DNA of 64,000 bases from Pseudomonadota bacterium (GCA_023399375.1 JAEWPX010000057.1:1-64000); one strand, 5' to 3'. Numbered from the stretch's first letter, positions 8,418 to 16,998 are shown. Program-made: numbers and translations. Notes: generated by a model from the letters alone, not told the origin.

Positions 8418-9582
8418 CGGCACCTTCCTCCCGCATGGCGTTTTCCATCTTCTTGGCCTGAAGCCGCGATTCCATCTTGCTGCGCAGGCGCAGCGCATGG
8501 CTGGCCCGGGGATGTTCGGCCCGGGTTTGCTGGTGGGCGCTGTAAAGGCTTTGGGCCATGTGGCCTAGCTTGCCCCAGCCCGTGGCGCCGCTTTCCGTGG
8601 CCAGTTGCGAGGCTGCCCGAACGCTCTTGAGTCCCATGGAGGCCCCGGCAGCGGTCGCCACCGAGCCGGCGGCAAAGCCGACCGCGCCGCCGAGCACCGC
8701 CCCGGCCGTGGCGGCCAGGGCATGGCCGCCCGTGACGTGGGAACCGTTGATGATGCCGGCGCAGACATCGGGGATGGTCTTGACCAAAGCCAGGAGCACC
8801 ACGGAAACGCCGATGACCACGAAGATGTCCTGGAGGGTGGCCTCGGAGAGCTCCATGTCGGTGATAAACGTCATGCCAAGGCCGAGCAGCAGTTGCAGGA
8901 CGAAAAGTTTGAAGGCCACGGCCAGGGCGTAGCGCATGACGTTTACGGCGTATTCCTTGAAAAGCGATGAGCCGCCCAGGCCGAGCAGGATGACGCTGGC
9001 GTTCATGGCCACCATGGCCTCGCACTTGATGAACAAAATCTGGGCGGTCATGAGCGCGAAGCAGATGAGGACCACCAGAGCGGCCACGATGTAGCCGATG
9101 GATTCGGCCGGCGAGGTGATGGAGACCTTGTCCAGGATGACCTGGACAAGGTTGAGGCCCGTACGCAGCGGCGCGTCCGAAGAGGTCTGGGCCGTGCCCA
9201 GGGAATCGGCCGTGGAGGCCAGCCCCCGGATGAGGTTCCAGGACCATTCCGCATAGTTGTTGATCACGGCGGCGATGAATCCGGCAAAGAGCAGCGTCAT
9301 GACGAACTGACTGAGGATATCCGGGAGCTGGGAGCGCTGCAGGGCCATGCGGATGCCGAAAAGCGCGATTTCGAGCATCACGGTCCAGCGAAACAAGGCA
9401 AAGGCGAAAGACTTGAGCGTGCCCGACCAGGCGGAGGTCTTGGTGTAGAACTCCTGGGCAATCTGGGAGATGGCGTCCGGCGACGGCCCGGCCGCCAGCG
9501 CGTTTGTCGGCAGGGCCAGCACAACCAGCGCCAGGGCGACCATGACGGCTGGGAGCAGGAATTGCGGGAACTTGCTGGCCAT
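8401..9582 (-). CDS. trbL: TrbL/VirB6-type polytopic conjugal transfer protein
   Basis: A 393-residue inner-membrane protein with a signal-like N-terminus and at least five further hydrophobic segments between about residues 40 and 280, then an Ala/Gly-rich stretch and a charged C-terminus. This layout is typical of TrbL/VirB6, the inner-membrane platform of the channel. The start at 9582 (MASKFPQFL) leaves only 17 bases to the end of trbJ, so no trbK entry-exclusion gene is present between them, unlike in Ti plasmids. Confidence 0.88.
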   Translation of the reverse strand: MASKFPQFLLPAVMVALALVVLALPTNALAAGPSPDAISQIAQEFYTKTSAWSGTLKSFAFALFRWTVMLEIALFGIRMALQRSQLPDILSQFVMTLLFAGFIAAVINNYAEWSWNLIRGLASTADSLGTAQTSSDAPLRTGLNLVQVILDKVSITSPAESIGYIVAALVVLICFALMTAQILFIKCEAMVAMNASVILLGLGGSSLFKEYAVNVMRYALAVAFKLFVLQLLLGLGMTFITDMELSEATLQDIFVVIGVSVVLLALVKTIPDVCAGIINGSHVTGGHALAATAGAVLGGAVGFAAGSVATAAGASMGLKSVRAASQLATESGATGWGKLGHMAQSLYSAHQQTRAEHPRASHALRLRSKMESRLQAKKMENAMREEGADAKGE

Positions 9583-9599
9583 GACCGTGCCTCGGTGCC

Positions 9600-10421
9600 T
9601 CAGAACGGATCGGCCTTGGGACTTTTGCCGCTGATCCCCTGGAGCTTGTCGGTCTTGGTCATCTCCTGCCACCAGGTGGAACGCAGTTCGTCCTGCTTTT
9701 CCGTCTTCATCCGGTCCTGGATGTTCGCCTGGGTGGACGTGACAAGCAGGGTCCGCAGCTCCCGGGCCTCCTTGAGCTGCAAGGCGGCCAGTTCGTTGGC
9801 CGACTCCAGGGCCTGCATCTGGCCATCAGGGGTGCTGAGGAGATCGCCAATGTGGCTGTCGAAGTTGTCGGCGTTGTTCATGAGGTCATCGAGCTGTTCG
9901 CCGGTGACCTGGAACGCGGCCTTGGACGCCCGTTGCGTTTCCGAGGACCACTCCTCCAGCTTGGCCTGGTACTGGGCGTTGACGGTCCGCGTCGTGCCGG
10001 TGCCGGCCTTGGCGATGCCTTTGAGGAAATCCGAATCCCCATAGATTTCGGTAAATATACTGCCCATGGCCGCGATGTCGCCGGCCTGGGTCTGGAGACT
10101 CTTGGTCAGGCTGGCCAGCTGCTTGAAGGTGCCGGTGACTTTGTTGATGAGCTGGGCCGGAAGCTTGACGGTATTTTGCACCATGTTCTGGTACTGCTTG
10201 ACCTGATTGGCGACCATTTCGATCTGTTCGATGGTCTGGGTGACCGCCTCCTGGTACTGAGAAACCAGGGTTTCCAGTTGCGACAGATTGGTGACCCGCT
10301 CCAGGGCCTGGGTGAACATCTCGCTGCAATTGGTGCAGTAGACGACCAGGGTATTTCCGGGAGAAACGGTGGCGAGTACGAGCAACAGGGCAAGGCCGCA
10401 CGACATGAGAGTTCTTTTCAT
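9600..10421 (-). CDS. trbJ: TrbJ/VirB5-type conjugal transfer protein
   Basis: A 273-residue secreted protein with a signal peptide and long amphipathic helices. The family-typical start after the signal is VVYCTNCSEMFTQALERV, and Gln-rich helices follow (QYQEAVTQTIEQIEMVANQVKQYQ, split over about residues 55-80). TrbJ is a minor pilus or entry-exclusion-linked VirB5 relative. ATG 10421 lies two bases below the stop of trbE and was chosen because the longer frame runs inside trbE. Confidence 0.88.
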   Translation of the reverse strand: MKRTLMSCGLALLLVLATVSPGNTLVVYCTNCSEMFTQALERVTNLSQLETLVSQYQEAVTQTIEQIEMVANQVKQYQNMVQNTVKLPAQLINKVTGTFKQLASLTKSLQTQAGDIAAMGSIFTEIYGDSDFLKGIAKAGTGTTRTVNAQYQAKLEEWSSETQRASKAAFQVTGEQLDDLMNNADNFDSHIGDLLSTPDGQMQALESANELAALQLKEARELRTLLVTSTQANIQDRMKTEKQDELRSTWWQEMTKTDKLQGISGKSPKADPF

Positions 10422-10423
10422 GG

Positions 10424-12835
10424 TCAAGCCGCTCCTTTTTCCTGCAGCCAGAACCGGGGCCAGTCCTGGCCGTGAAGGCTGGAAAGTTCCTTGATTCGGG
10501 AGATGCTGTCCCTGTCCGAGGACCCAACGAAGGCGAGCCCCTTTTTCTGCAGGGCAAGCTGGATGAGCCGACGTCCCGAGGGGGCCATCACGTAGTAGTC
10601 CCGCTTGGGCGTGGCCGTGGCCACGATTTCGATCTGCCGGGCATTGCAGCCCATGCCGGTGTAGAGTTCCCGCTGCCCGTCCTGCCTGGCCGTGAGATTG
10701 GGCAGGAGGATCTTGGTGGGGCAGGATTCGACGAGCACGTCCATGATCCCCGAGCGCACCGCGTCGGAGAGGCTCTGGGTGGCCAGGACCACGGCGCAGT
10801 TGGCCTTGCGCATGACCTTCAGCCACTCACGCACCTTTTCCCGAAAAACCGGATGCCCGAGCATGACCCAGGCTTCATCGAGAATGAGCAGCGCCGGCTG
10901 CCCAGACAGCGCCGTTTCGATGCGGTGGAAGAGATAGAGGAGCACGGGGATGAGGTTCTTGTCTCCGAGCTGCATCAGCTCCTCGATCTCGAAGACCATG
11001 AAAGAGGCGATATCCAAGGAATCCGAAGAAGCATCCAGCAGATGCCCCATGGCTCCGGCCTTGGTGTAGTGGGTCAGGGCCTCTTTCAGCTCCTGATTCT
11101 GGACCACGAGCCAGAAGTCGGTCAGCGAACGCATGGTCGGTGGGTTTTCCCGCAAGGCGTTCATGGCCGTGTGGATGGCGTTGCGATGGACCGGCAGAAC
11201 GCGAAGCCCTTGGAGCTCCGCCAGGTCGGCCACCCAGCCTTCGGTCCAGCTTTGTTCCGTCTCGGAGACGTCGATGCGCTGGAGAGGGGCAAAAGCGAGT
11301 GCGGCGCGGCCGATTTCGAAATGGCTGCCGCCGGCGGCCTGGCACAGAGGGAAAAGGCTCATGCCCTTGTCGAAGGCGAAAATCCGGGCGTCCGGGTAGC
11401 GGCGAAACTGGGCGGCAATGAGCGCCAGGAGCGTGGATTTGCCCGAACCCGTGGGACCGAAAATGAGGGTATGGCCGAGGTCGCCCTCATGGAGGTTGAA
11501 CCGAAACGGCGTCGAGCCGTCGGTGGTGCAGACCATAAGCGGCGGCGAATCCGGCGGGTAGAACGGACAGGGGCAGTAGCCCCGCCCCGACCAGATGCTG
11601 GCCAGGGGAAGCAGGTCGGCGAGATTGAGCGTGTTGACCAGGGGACGCCGCAGGTTGGCGAACCCGTTGCCGGGATGGGTGCCGAGCCAGGCCTCCAGGG
11701 CGTTGATGGATTCGATGCGGCAGCCGAAGCCCAAGGTCTGGATGACGCGGCGCAGCTCCCGCGCCCAGTCGTGCAGCGGTTCCGGGGATTCGTGCAGGAG
11801 CACGATGCAGGACGTGAGATAGCCTGCGCCCACGTATCCGGATTGCACCTCCACCAGGGCTTCCTCGGCGTCCTCGGCCATGAGCTGGGCGTCGCGGTTG
11901 GCCCGGGCGCTCGGGTTGTTGAAGAACTGGTCGAAGAACCGGAACACCTGTTGCTGCCACGTCTTGCGGTAGACCGTGATTTCCTTGGCCGCGTCGAGCT
12001 GATCCAGGCAGATGAATCGGGTGGAGAAACGATACGGCAGTTGCAGGCCGTCAAGGCTGGCCAGCATGGCCGGCCAGCTCTCCTGGGGCAGCCCGTCGAT
12101 ACTGAGAACGGCGATGTGCTTTGTCCCGATGCGCGGGGCCAAGCCGCCGACCAGATCTTCCCCGCCAAGAAGCGCGTCCAGGTACATGGGCGTTCGCGGC
12201 ACGCGGAGGGGCTGCTCCTCGCCGGTCAGGCACTGCTGGAGATGGGAAAGGAGCGGTGAGTACCGGACGGGCTGTCCATCCTCTTCGGTGTCGTCGAACT
12301 CCACCAGCCGCTCCAGGCGCAGCACGGCGGACAAGGCGTCTTCCAGTTCCAGCAGGGCCTGCTCGAAAAAACGCAGACTTTTCGCCAGGAGATTGCGCCG
12401 TCCGGTCCCGTGCTGGGTGGCTCCGGCCAGCTTGGCCGCTTGCAGGTTCGGCTTGTAGCTGACCGTGAGCACGGTCCTGGTGCTGTAGCAGGCATCACCG
12501 CTGAAAAACTGCCGGCGTTCCTCGTCGATGAGACGGGTCACCGGATCGGGGAAGTGGCTGTCCTCGGGGCGCGCGTAGGTGCGCTCGCGACTGCGCAAGG
12601 CGTCCACGTGCAGCATCCAACCGGTACCGAGCAGCTTGACCGCGCCACTCACCTGAGCGGACACGAAGGCCAGTTCTTCCGGTGTGCTGGAGGCTGTGTC
12701 CTGCCCCCGGAATTCCCAGGCGGCAAGCAGGCTCCCATCCTTGCACAGCACCACGCCGGGGGCGATCAAGGCCGCATATGGCAAAAGATCGGGCAACCCC
12801 TTGGCCCTGGATCGATAGTCCCGCAGCCGCAGCAT
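10424..12835 (-). CDS. trbE: TrbE/VirB4-type conjugation ATPase
   Basis: An 803-residue VirB4 family ATPase, the motor for pilus assembly and substrate transfer. The N-terminal CagE/TrbE domain leads to Walker A (GPTGSGKST, about residue 458) and Walker B (ALLILDEAW, about residue 650), followed by the conserved RKANCAVVLATQSLSD motif. Length fits the family (about 800-850). It shares one base with trbD. Confidence 0.95.
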   Translation of the reverse strand: MLRLRDYRSRAKGLPDLLPYAALIAPGVVLCKDGSLLAAWEFRGQDTASSTPEELAFVSAQVSGAVKLLGTGWMLHVDALRSRERTYARPEDSHFPDPVTRLIDEERRQFFSGDACYSTRTVLTVSYKPNLQAAKLAGATQHGTGRRNLLAKSLRFFEQALLELEDALSAVLRLERLVEFDDTEEDGQPVRYSPLLSHLQQCLTGEEQPLRVPRTPMYLDALLGGEDLVGGLAPRIGTKHIAVLSIDGLPQESWPAMLASLDGLQLPYRFSTRFICLDQLDAAKEITVYRKTWQQQVFRFFDQFFNNPSARANRDAQLMAEDAEEALVEVQSGYVGAGYLTSCIVLLHESPEPLHDWARELRRVIQTLGFGCRIESINALEAWLGTHPGNGFANLRRPLVNTLNLADLLPLASIWSGRGYCPCPFYPPDSPPLMVCTTDGSTPFRFNLHEGDLGHTLIFGPTGSGKSTLLALIAAQFRRYPDARIFAFDKGMSLFPLCQAAGGSHFEIGRAALAFAPLQRIDVSETEQSWTEGWVADLAELQGLRVLPVHRNAIHTAMNALRENPPTMRSLTDFWLVVQNQELKEALTHYTKAGAMGHLLDASSDSLDIASFMVFEIEELMQLGDKNLIPVLLYLFHRIETALSGQPALLILDEAWVMLGHPVFREKVREWLKVMRKANCAVVLATQSLSDAVRSGIMDVLVESCPTKILLPNLTARQDGQRELYTGMGCNARQIEIVATATPKRDYYVMAPSGRRLIQLALQKKGLAFVGSSDRDSISRIKELSSLHGQDWPRFWLQEKGAA

Positions 12836-13119
12836 CAGCTTCTCCAGGCGTCGGCCCGGCCGGCCCGGGCTGGATAGACGAGCTGCTGCTTGATGTGTTT
12901 GAGCCAGACTCTGCTCATGATCGGATCGGCCTTGGCCATGCGCCGCAGGACGAAGACAGCCGTGACCCAGAAGGCAAACCCGGTCACCACGGATAGACCG
13001 CTCAAGCCCCCGATGCCGACCAGCAAGGCAATGAGCCCGCAGGTCAGCACCAGTTCCCGTTCGGCCCCCATGACATGGCTGTGCCGGTGCAGGGATTGGT
13101 GGACGGTCAGGGTGCGCAT
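12835..13119 (-). CDS. trbD: TrbD/VirB3-type conjugal transfer protein
   Basis: A 94-residue protein with two closely spaced hydrophobic segments (about residues 28-60, LTCGLIALLVGIGGLSG then VTGFAFWVTAVFVL) as in VirB3/TrbD, which works with VirB4 at the inner membrane. Start ATG 13119 was chosen over a longer frame that would run into trbC. It lies 14 bases after trbC and shares one base with trbE. Confidence 0.85.
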   Translation of the reverse strand: MRTLTVHQSLHRHSHVMGAERELVLTCGLIALLVGIGGLSGLSVVTGFAFWVTAVFVLRRMAKADPIMSRVWLKHIKQQLVYPARAGRADAWRS

Positions 13120-13133
13120 GGCGACTCGCTCCC

Positions 13134-13448
13134 TCAGATCACCGCGCCGGAGAACGAGAACACGCTGTCCACGATGCTGGTGGCGAAGGCAATAAACGAG
13201 ATGCCGAAGACCACGCCGAGGAGCAGCTTGAAGCCGCCGGTCAGATCGTCGCGGTTGAAGATGTAGAGGACGCCGCAAAGGGCCATGGCCACGATGGACA
13301 CCCAGCGGCCGGCCGGGCCGGTGACGGTCTGGACCACCTTTTCCAGGGGGCTGGAGAATTCGGAAATGCCGCCCGAGGCCTGGGCCAGTTCCGGTAGAAC
13401 GAGAACAAGCGCCACCAGGGGGAGATACCGCAGGACAGGTTTCAGCAT
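13134..13448 (-). CDS. trbC: TrbC/VirB2-type pilin precursor
   Basis: A 104-residue pilin precursor: a signal sequence (about residues 1-24, cleavage probably after AQA), then two hydrophobic helices (WVSIVAMALCGVLYIF and LLLGVVFGISFIAFATSIV) separated by a short polar loop NRDDLTGG. In IncP systems the homologue is trimmed and cyclised by TraF, also encoded here. It overlaps trbB by seven bases. Confidence 0.9.
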   Translation of the reverse strand: MLKPVLRYLPLVALVLVLPELAQASGGISEFSSPLEKVVQTVTGPAGRWVSIVAMALCGVLYIFNRDDLTGGFKLLLGVVFGISFIAFATSIVDSVFSFSGAVI

Positions 13449-14374
13449 AGGTGCTCCAGATCGTAGCTGCGGGTTATGGGATCAAAGCCTTTGACCGTGA
13501 CGATGTCGGAGACGCGGCGACCGCCCGGGGCGCGCTCGATAAAGCAGATCATGTCCACGGCCTCGGCGATGAGCGCCGGCATGGGGACCGGGGTTGCCTC
13601 GGCAATGAGCTGCTCCAGGCGAAGGAGGCCGGCGGCGGCACTGCCGGCATGGACCGTGGCCACGCCGCCGGGGTGTCCGGTGTTCCAGGCCTTGAGGAGA
13701 TCCAGGGCGGAACCGTCGCGCACCTCGCCGACCAGGATGCGCGTCGGCCGGTAGCGCATGGACACCTTCACCAACCGTTGGATGGGCACGCCGTCCGAGC
13801 TGCGCATGAACACGGTGTTCTCGCTGGCGGATTGGAGCTCGGCCGTATCCTCGATGATGATCAGCCGGTCCGTCGGGCAATACCGGGAGATGCCGTCGAT
13901 GATGGCGTTGACAAAGGTCGTCTTGCCCGAGCCCGTGCCGCCGACCACCAGGATGTTGCGCCGGGTTTCGATGGCTTGGCTGAGAAGGTCAGATGCGGCC
14001 GGCAGGAGGATGCCTGAATCCACATAGTCGCTCAGGGTGAAGACCCGGCTGGCCCGCTTGCGGATGGTGAAGGACGGTCCCGAGACGATGGGCGGCATGA
14101 GCCCTTCGAAGCGGCTGCCGTCAAGGGGCAGTTCCCCTTCCACGATGGGGCGATCCACCGTGACCGTGGTTTCCAAGGCGCTGGCCACCAGGGAGATGAT
14201 GAGCCGACTTTGGGCCGGGGGCAGCGTCCCGCACAAGGCCATGTCCTGGCCGAGCTTTTCGATCCACAGCGTCTGGTCCGGATTGACCATGATTTCGATC
14301 ACGTCAGGATCATGAAGCGCCGCCATGATGGTCGGCCCGAGGTTGTGCGTGAGGCTTGCCTGCAACCTGTCCAT
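13442..14374 (-). CDS. trbB: TrbB/VirB11-type secretion ATPase
   Basis: A 310-residue hexameric ATPase of the VirB11 family. Walker A is VVGGTGSGKTTF, the Asp box holds LIIIEDTAEL, and a His box follows (WNTGHPGGVATVHA). It powers pilus assembly and substrate passage at the cytoplasmic face. Length and motif spacing match RP4 TrbB. It starts the trb gene order B-C-D-E-J-L-F-G-H-I, the order of Ti plasmids without trbK. Confidence 0.95.
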   Translation of the reverse strand: MDRLQASLTHNLGPTIMAALHDPDVIEIMVNPDQTLWIEKLGQDMALCGTLPPAQSRLIISLVASALETTVTVDRPIVEGELPLDGSRFEGLMPPIVSGPSFTIRKRASRVFTLSDYVDSGILLPAASDLLSQAIETRRNILVVGGTGSGKTTFVNAIIDGISRYCPTDRLIIIEDTAELQSASENTVFMRSSDGVPIQRLVKVSMRYRPTRILVGEVRDGSALDLLKAWNTGHPGGVATVHAGSAAAGLLRLEQLIAEATPVPMPALIAEAVDMICFIERAPGGRRVSDIVTVKGFDPITRSYDLEHLC

Positions 14375-14376
14375 GG

Positions 14377-14811
14377 CTACCCCCGCGCCTGCAAGGCGAA
14401 CACGGCCACGTTGACCAAGGCAGAGATGATCACGATGGCCGCAAGCCAGGTGAGATTTTGGCGAAAGGCAGCGAGCGCTGAGACGTGCCCCTGGAGGATT
14501 GTCCGGATGTTTTCCACCGAAGCGGCGGAGAAATCCTTGGCCAACCCTTTGGTGGCCGAAAGGACGCCGGACACGTAGCCGTCCGTCTTTTCGGCCAACA
14601 TGGAGGTCAGGGCCTTGTTGTGGCGGGCGAGGAGCTTTTCGTATTCGGCCAGGAAGGCGTTTTGCAGCGTGACCAGCATGAGCACCGGATCATCCGGATC
14701 GACCACGGTCGCATGCTTCTGGGCGAGCAGCGTCCGGACGCTTTCCAGATCCAGCCCGATGCCGTCAGAGACGGTGGATGGAGTGTCGGCGTCGTGCTGT
14801 TGGTCGGTCAT
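14377..14811 (-). CDS. traM: TraM-like transfer protein
   Basis: A 144-residue protein with a C-terminal membrane segment (about residues 119-141, LTWLAAIVIISALVNVAVFAL). The N-terminal third contains QKHATVVDPDDPVLMLVTLQ, which resembles the same part of RP4 TraM. It sits between traL and trbB, the RP4 order traK-traL-traM. The biochemical role of TraM is poorly defined even in RP4. The name rests on local similarity remembered from RP4, length and position. Confidence 0.65.
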   Translation of the reverse strand: MTDQQHDADTPSTVSDGIGLDLESVRTLLAQKHATVVDPDDPVLMLVTLQNAFLAEYEKLLARHNKALTSMLAEKTDGYVSGVLSATKGLAKDFSAASVENIRTILQGHVSALAAFRQNLTWLAAIVIISALVNVAVFALQARG

Positions 14812-14820
14812 AGCGCATCC

Positions 14821-15546
14821 TCAGCAAAGCCGGGCCTGGTCCATCTCGGCCACGGCATCCCGCCAGAAACTGGTCAGGCGCTGCCGGACCATGATCGGAA
14901 GGTCGGAGTTCACGGCCTCGGCGAAGGTCTGGCGTCTGGCGAAGAGCTCTTCCAGGTCCCGGCCGAAGGTCGTCTGCTTGCGGTGCGGCAGGGAAATGAC
15001 GGCATGGAAGCTGGAGGCGCATTCCGCATAAATCTTGAATTCCTCGAAATGCTTCCCATCGAGGGTGATGTCACCGAAGTAGCGGTTGAGCCAGACCACG
15101 ATGGGCGTGGTCGGGAAGTGCGAAACCAGGGATTTGAGCCCGGACAAGGTGTCCAGGATGGCTTGCCCACCAGTGACCACCGTATGGAGCATGACGGAAT
15201 GGCCGTACTCTCCAAGGACTTCGAGCGCTTGGTTTTCAAGCAAATAGGACCCAAGCGGCACGAAGGAAGATGCGCCGTTGTCCACCACGACGTGAGCATC
15301 GGCGGGCAATTCGATAATCGCGTCCATGAGCTGGTCGAAACGGCGGGGATCGATGTCGTCGCCGCTCATGATGTCCAGCGCCACGGCGTCTAGCGCCTCG
15401 TATCCGGCGAGGGTCGCATTGATCGGGTCGGTGTCGAAGCAATGCACCTCAAGATTTCTTCCTTGCAGATATTGCGCAAGCAGCGCGGCGATCAGGGATT
15501 TCCCGACGCCGCCTTTGCCCTGGAGGATGAAGTGGATTGTGGCCAT
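14821..15546 (-). CDS. traL: TraL-like P-loop ATPase of the transfer region
   Basis: A 241-residue ParA/MinD-like ATPase, the same length as RP4 TraL. The deviant Walker A motif is LQGKGGVGKSLIAA near the N-terminus, followed by CFDTDPINATLAGYEALD and VVVDNGASSFVPL, all shared in style with RP4 TraL. Start ATG 15546 was chosen because the longer frame enters traK. It lies 11 bases below traK and 9 above traM. Confidence 0.85.
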   Translation of the reverse strand: MATIHFILQGKGGVGKSLIAALLAQYLQGRNLEVHCFDTDPINATLAGYEALDAVALDIMSGDDIDPRRFDQLMDAIIELPADAHVVVDNGASSFVPLGSYLLENQALEVLGEYGHSVMLHTVVTGGQAILDTLSGLKSLVSHFPTTPIVVWLNRYFGDITLDGKHFEEFKIYAECASSFHAVISLPHRKQTTFGRDLEELFARRQTFAEAVNSDLPIMVRQRLTSFWRDAVAEMDQARLC

Positions 15547-15557
15547 GGCTGCACCTC

Positions 15558-15881
15558 CTAGATCATCTCGCCACTGGAGGGGGTCTTGTTGACGGAAAAG
15601 CTCTGCTGCCGGGAAGCGTTCTGTCTGCAAGAAGCCGGGGCATAGGCCGAAGTCGGCTGGGTGCCTTCGTGCTCATGCCGCTCTCTGACCGCCTTGAGAA
15701 AACGGGTCATGTGATAACAAAACGTCGCATAGGACATGGTGACTTTGCCCTTCTGGACCAGGGCGGCATGAATTTTTTTGTAGTCGTACCCCTGCTCGTA
15801 CAGGCCATCGATCGTATCCCGGCAGGCAATGAATTCGATGCGGCCCATGTTGCGGGGGATGCGCTTTTTTCTGCGAGCCAT
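15558..15881 (-). CDS. traK: TraK-like oriT-associated protein
   Basis: A 107-residue basic protein. Its central segment, DGLYEQGYDYKKIHAALVQK followed by MSYATFCYHMTRFLK, resembles the DNA-binding part of RP4 TraK, which wraps the oriT region. It is first in the traK-L-M-trb operon. In RP4 the origin of transfer and divergent traJ-traI lie just upstream; here that place is taken by an HTH gene and a divergent hypothetical gene. Confidence 0.7.
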   Translation of the reverse strand: MARRKKRIPRNMGRIEFIACRDTIDGLYEQGYDYKKIHAALVQKGKVTMSYATFCYHMTRFLKAVRERHEHEGTQPTSAYAPASCRQNASRQQSFSVNKTPSSGEMI

Positions 15882-15882
15882 G

Positions 15883-16146
15883 CTATGACCTCGCCGCGTG
15901 GGCCGCAGTCCCCGACCCGGAGACGGCCAAGGGGATCTGGCGGCAATTGAGGGAATTTCCTTGAATCATCTGACTTATTACACGGATGAAGGTTTCCACC
16001 CGGGGGTGCAGCTTTTCACCGTTTTCCACTTTCTTCCTGATATTCCTGTACTGTCTCCCGGTGTATCCAAGAGCCCTGGCGCTGGCTTTGTGCGATCCCA
16101 TCTGACGAAACAGCAACTCAATGATTTCTTTCATGAGGTTATCCAT
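15883..16146 (-). CDS. Small helix-turn-helix regulator upstream of traK
   Basis: An 87-residue protein. Residues 5-60 (MKEIIELLFRQMGSHKASAR, then ALGYTGRQYRNIRKKVENG) look like a helix-turn-helix domain. It ends two bases before traK. Copies of the palindrome GGAATTTCC lie in its 3' end (15952-15960), which would face the traK promoter, and in front of its own start (16161-16169), so it is a good candidate for an autorepressor of the transfer genes. No clear Shine-Dalgarno precedes ATG 16146 or the in-frame ATG at 16134. Confidence 0.65.
   Translation of the reverse strand: MDNLMKEIIELLFRQMGSHKASARALGYTGRQYRNIRKKVENGEKLHPRVETFIRVISQMIQGNSLNCRQIPLAVSGSGTAAHAARS
15951..15962. promoter_or_regulatory. 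GGAATTTCC palindrome, site 1 (above traK)
   Basis: GGGAATTTCCTT lies 70 bases upstream of the traK start, inside the 3' end of the HTH gene. It shares the nine-base core GGAATTTCC with three other sites in the element (16161, 16207 and 23971). A binding site for the adjacent HTH protein is an inference. Confidence 0.5.
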
Positions 16147-16159
16147 GAGGAGAATTTAT

Positions 16160-16171
16160 AGGAATTTCCTT
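16160..16171. promoter_or_regulatory. GGAATTTCC palindrome, site 2 (HTH gene promoter)
   Basis: AGGAATTTCCTT lies 14 bases in front of the HTH gene start (16146). On the minus strand it is followed at once by TATAAAT, a possible -10 element, so a bound protein would block that promoter. Confidence 0.5.
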
Positions 16172-16204
16172 CTTTACACAACAAGAATTTTTCACTAGAC
16201 AGAG

Positions 16205-16215
16205 AAGGAATTTCC
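16205..16215. promoter_or_regulatory. GGAATTTCC palindrome, site 3 (divergent gene promoter)
   Basis: AAGGAATTTCC lies 28 bases before the start of the divergent gene at 16243 and 46 bases (between four and five helical turns) from site 2. The pair could control both divergent genes. Confidence 0.5.
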
Positions 16216-16242
16216 GCTAGAGTCAAAGGACCGGAGGCAACC

Positions 16243-16557
16243 ATGGAGAATTTCTCATTTCTGCTAGAGCGGTCCTTTGTCGAGCTGGTCGATAAACGTG
16301 CAGACGCCCGAGACTGGAAAAAGGGTGAGTTTGCCAAAATGGTCTGGCCGGATGCGCCTGCCAAGGCGGCAGCGGCAAAATGGTCAGCCATGCGCGGGAA
16401 GGCGACGAACACGGGCAAACCACAAGGCGTACTTGTATCGGATGCGGAGCGCATGGCAGAAATCTTGGGGGAGGACTTGACGTACCTTCTTGCCGTGGCC
16501 AAAGAGAACGCCAGACAGCAAGCTTCGCAACGTACCGCTTTGGCTGACAATGACTGA
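16243..16557 (+). CDS. Hypothetical protein divergent from the traK operon
   Basis: A 104-residue protein with a good Shine-Dalgarno (GGAGG) before ATG 16243. The middle (FAKMVWPDAPAKAAAAKWSA, then NTGKPQGVLVSDAERMAEIL) looks like a small helical DNA-binding protein of the kind found in phages and integrative elements, but no family is recognised with confidence. Position opposite the HTH gene, with shared GGAATTTCC sites between them, suggests a regulatory pair. Confidence 0.55.
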   Translation: MENFSFLLERSFVELVDKRADARDWKKGEFAKMVWPDAPAKAAAAKWSAMRGKATNTGKPQGVLVSDAERMAEILGEDLTYLLAVAKENARQQASQRTALADND

Positions 16558-16598
16558 GGTCGTGCGTCGTGGGTTGCCCCCAACGCTGAGGGTTTTAC

Positions 16599-16790
16599 GT
16601 GTCAAATTTCGACATGCGGGAGTTTGAAGAACGAGCTCAGGAGTTGGTGAGTCTAGCCTTGTCAAAATGTGAAAGAGAGGTTGCTGAGTGCCCTGGACCT
16701 CCTCCTCCGCAGAAGACGGCGCTTTGCGCGGCCGCCGTCTCCCTACAAGAAGCGTTGAACACTTTTATCTCGCTGGCAAAGTTGGTTTGA
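16599..16790 (+). CDS. Small hypothetical protein
   Basis: A 63-residue frame starting with GTG 16599 behind GAGGG. The sequence is helix-prone with a central PGPPPPQK turn and three cysteines. It lies 41 bases after the preceding gene and directly before the perfect inverted repeat at 16839-16885. No family is recognised. It may be a real small gene of the element or chance. Confidence 0.4.
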   Translation: MSNFDMREFEERAQELVSLALSKCEREVAECPGPPPPQKTALCAAAVSLQEALNTFISLAKLV

Positions 16791-16838
16791 TTCACTGTCG
16801 TGGCGCTTGTGGGATACGGACTACCTGCGAGTAATTCT

Positions 16839-16885
16839 GCCGGAATTTCTTTCTAAAAAATATCATCCAAGAAAGAAATTCCGGC
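16839..16885. repeat. Perfect 16-bp inverted repeat with 15-nt spacer
   Basis: The left arm GCCGGAATTTCTTTCT (16839-16854) is matched perfectly by the right arm at 16870-16885, around an A/T-rich spacer. There is no T-run on either side, so an intrinsic terminator is unlikely. The arms contain GGAATTTC, close to the GGAATTTCC sites upstream, so this may be a higher-order binding site. Other options are an IS relic or part of a transfer origin. Confidence 0.6.
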
Positions 16886-16912
16886 AAACCCTTTGCTCCA
16901 GGTCGACTTAAT

Positions 16913-16960
16913 GGTTCTTTCGGCTTTTCCGTGGGTGGTAAGTGCCCGACAATGGTCTTC
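16913..16960 (+). mobile_element. End remnant of an ISL3-like element
   Basis: Bases 16913-16936 nearly repeat the stretch before the ISL3 transposase fragment at 22150-22173 (both contain CGGCTTTTCCGTGGGT). Similar but diverged sequence follows for about 25 bases. No transposase follows here, so only the terminus remains. Confidence 0.45.
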
Positions 16961-16998
16961 CCAGACCCATCGCTCCGAGACATGCGGCATGGCCAGCC

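Noticed and set aside
15880..16900. oriT of the element
   Set aside because: Inverted repeats exist near traK, but no IncP-like nick sequence was recognised, so no origin is called.
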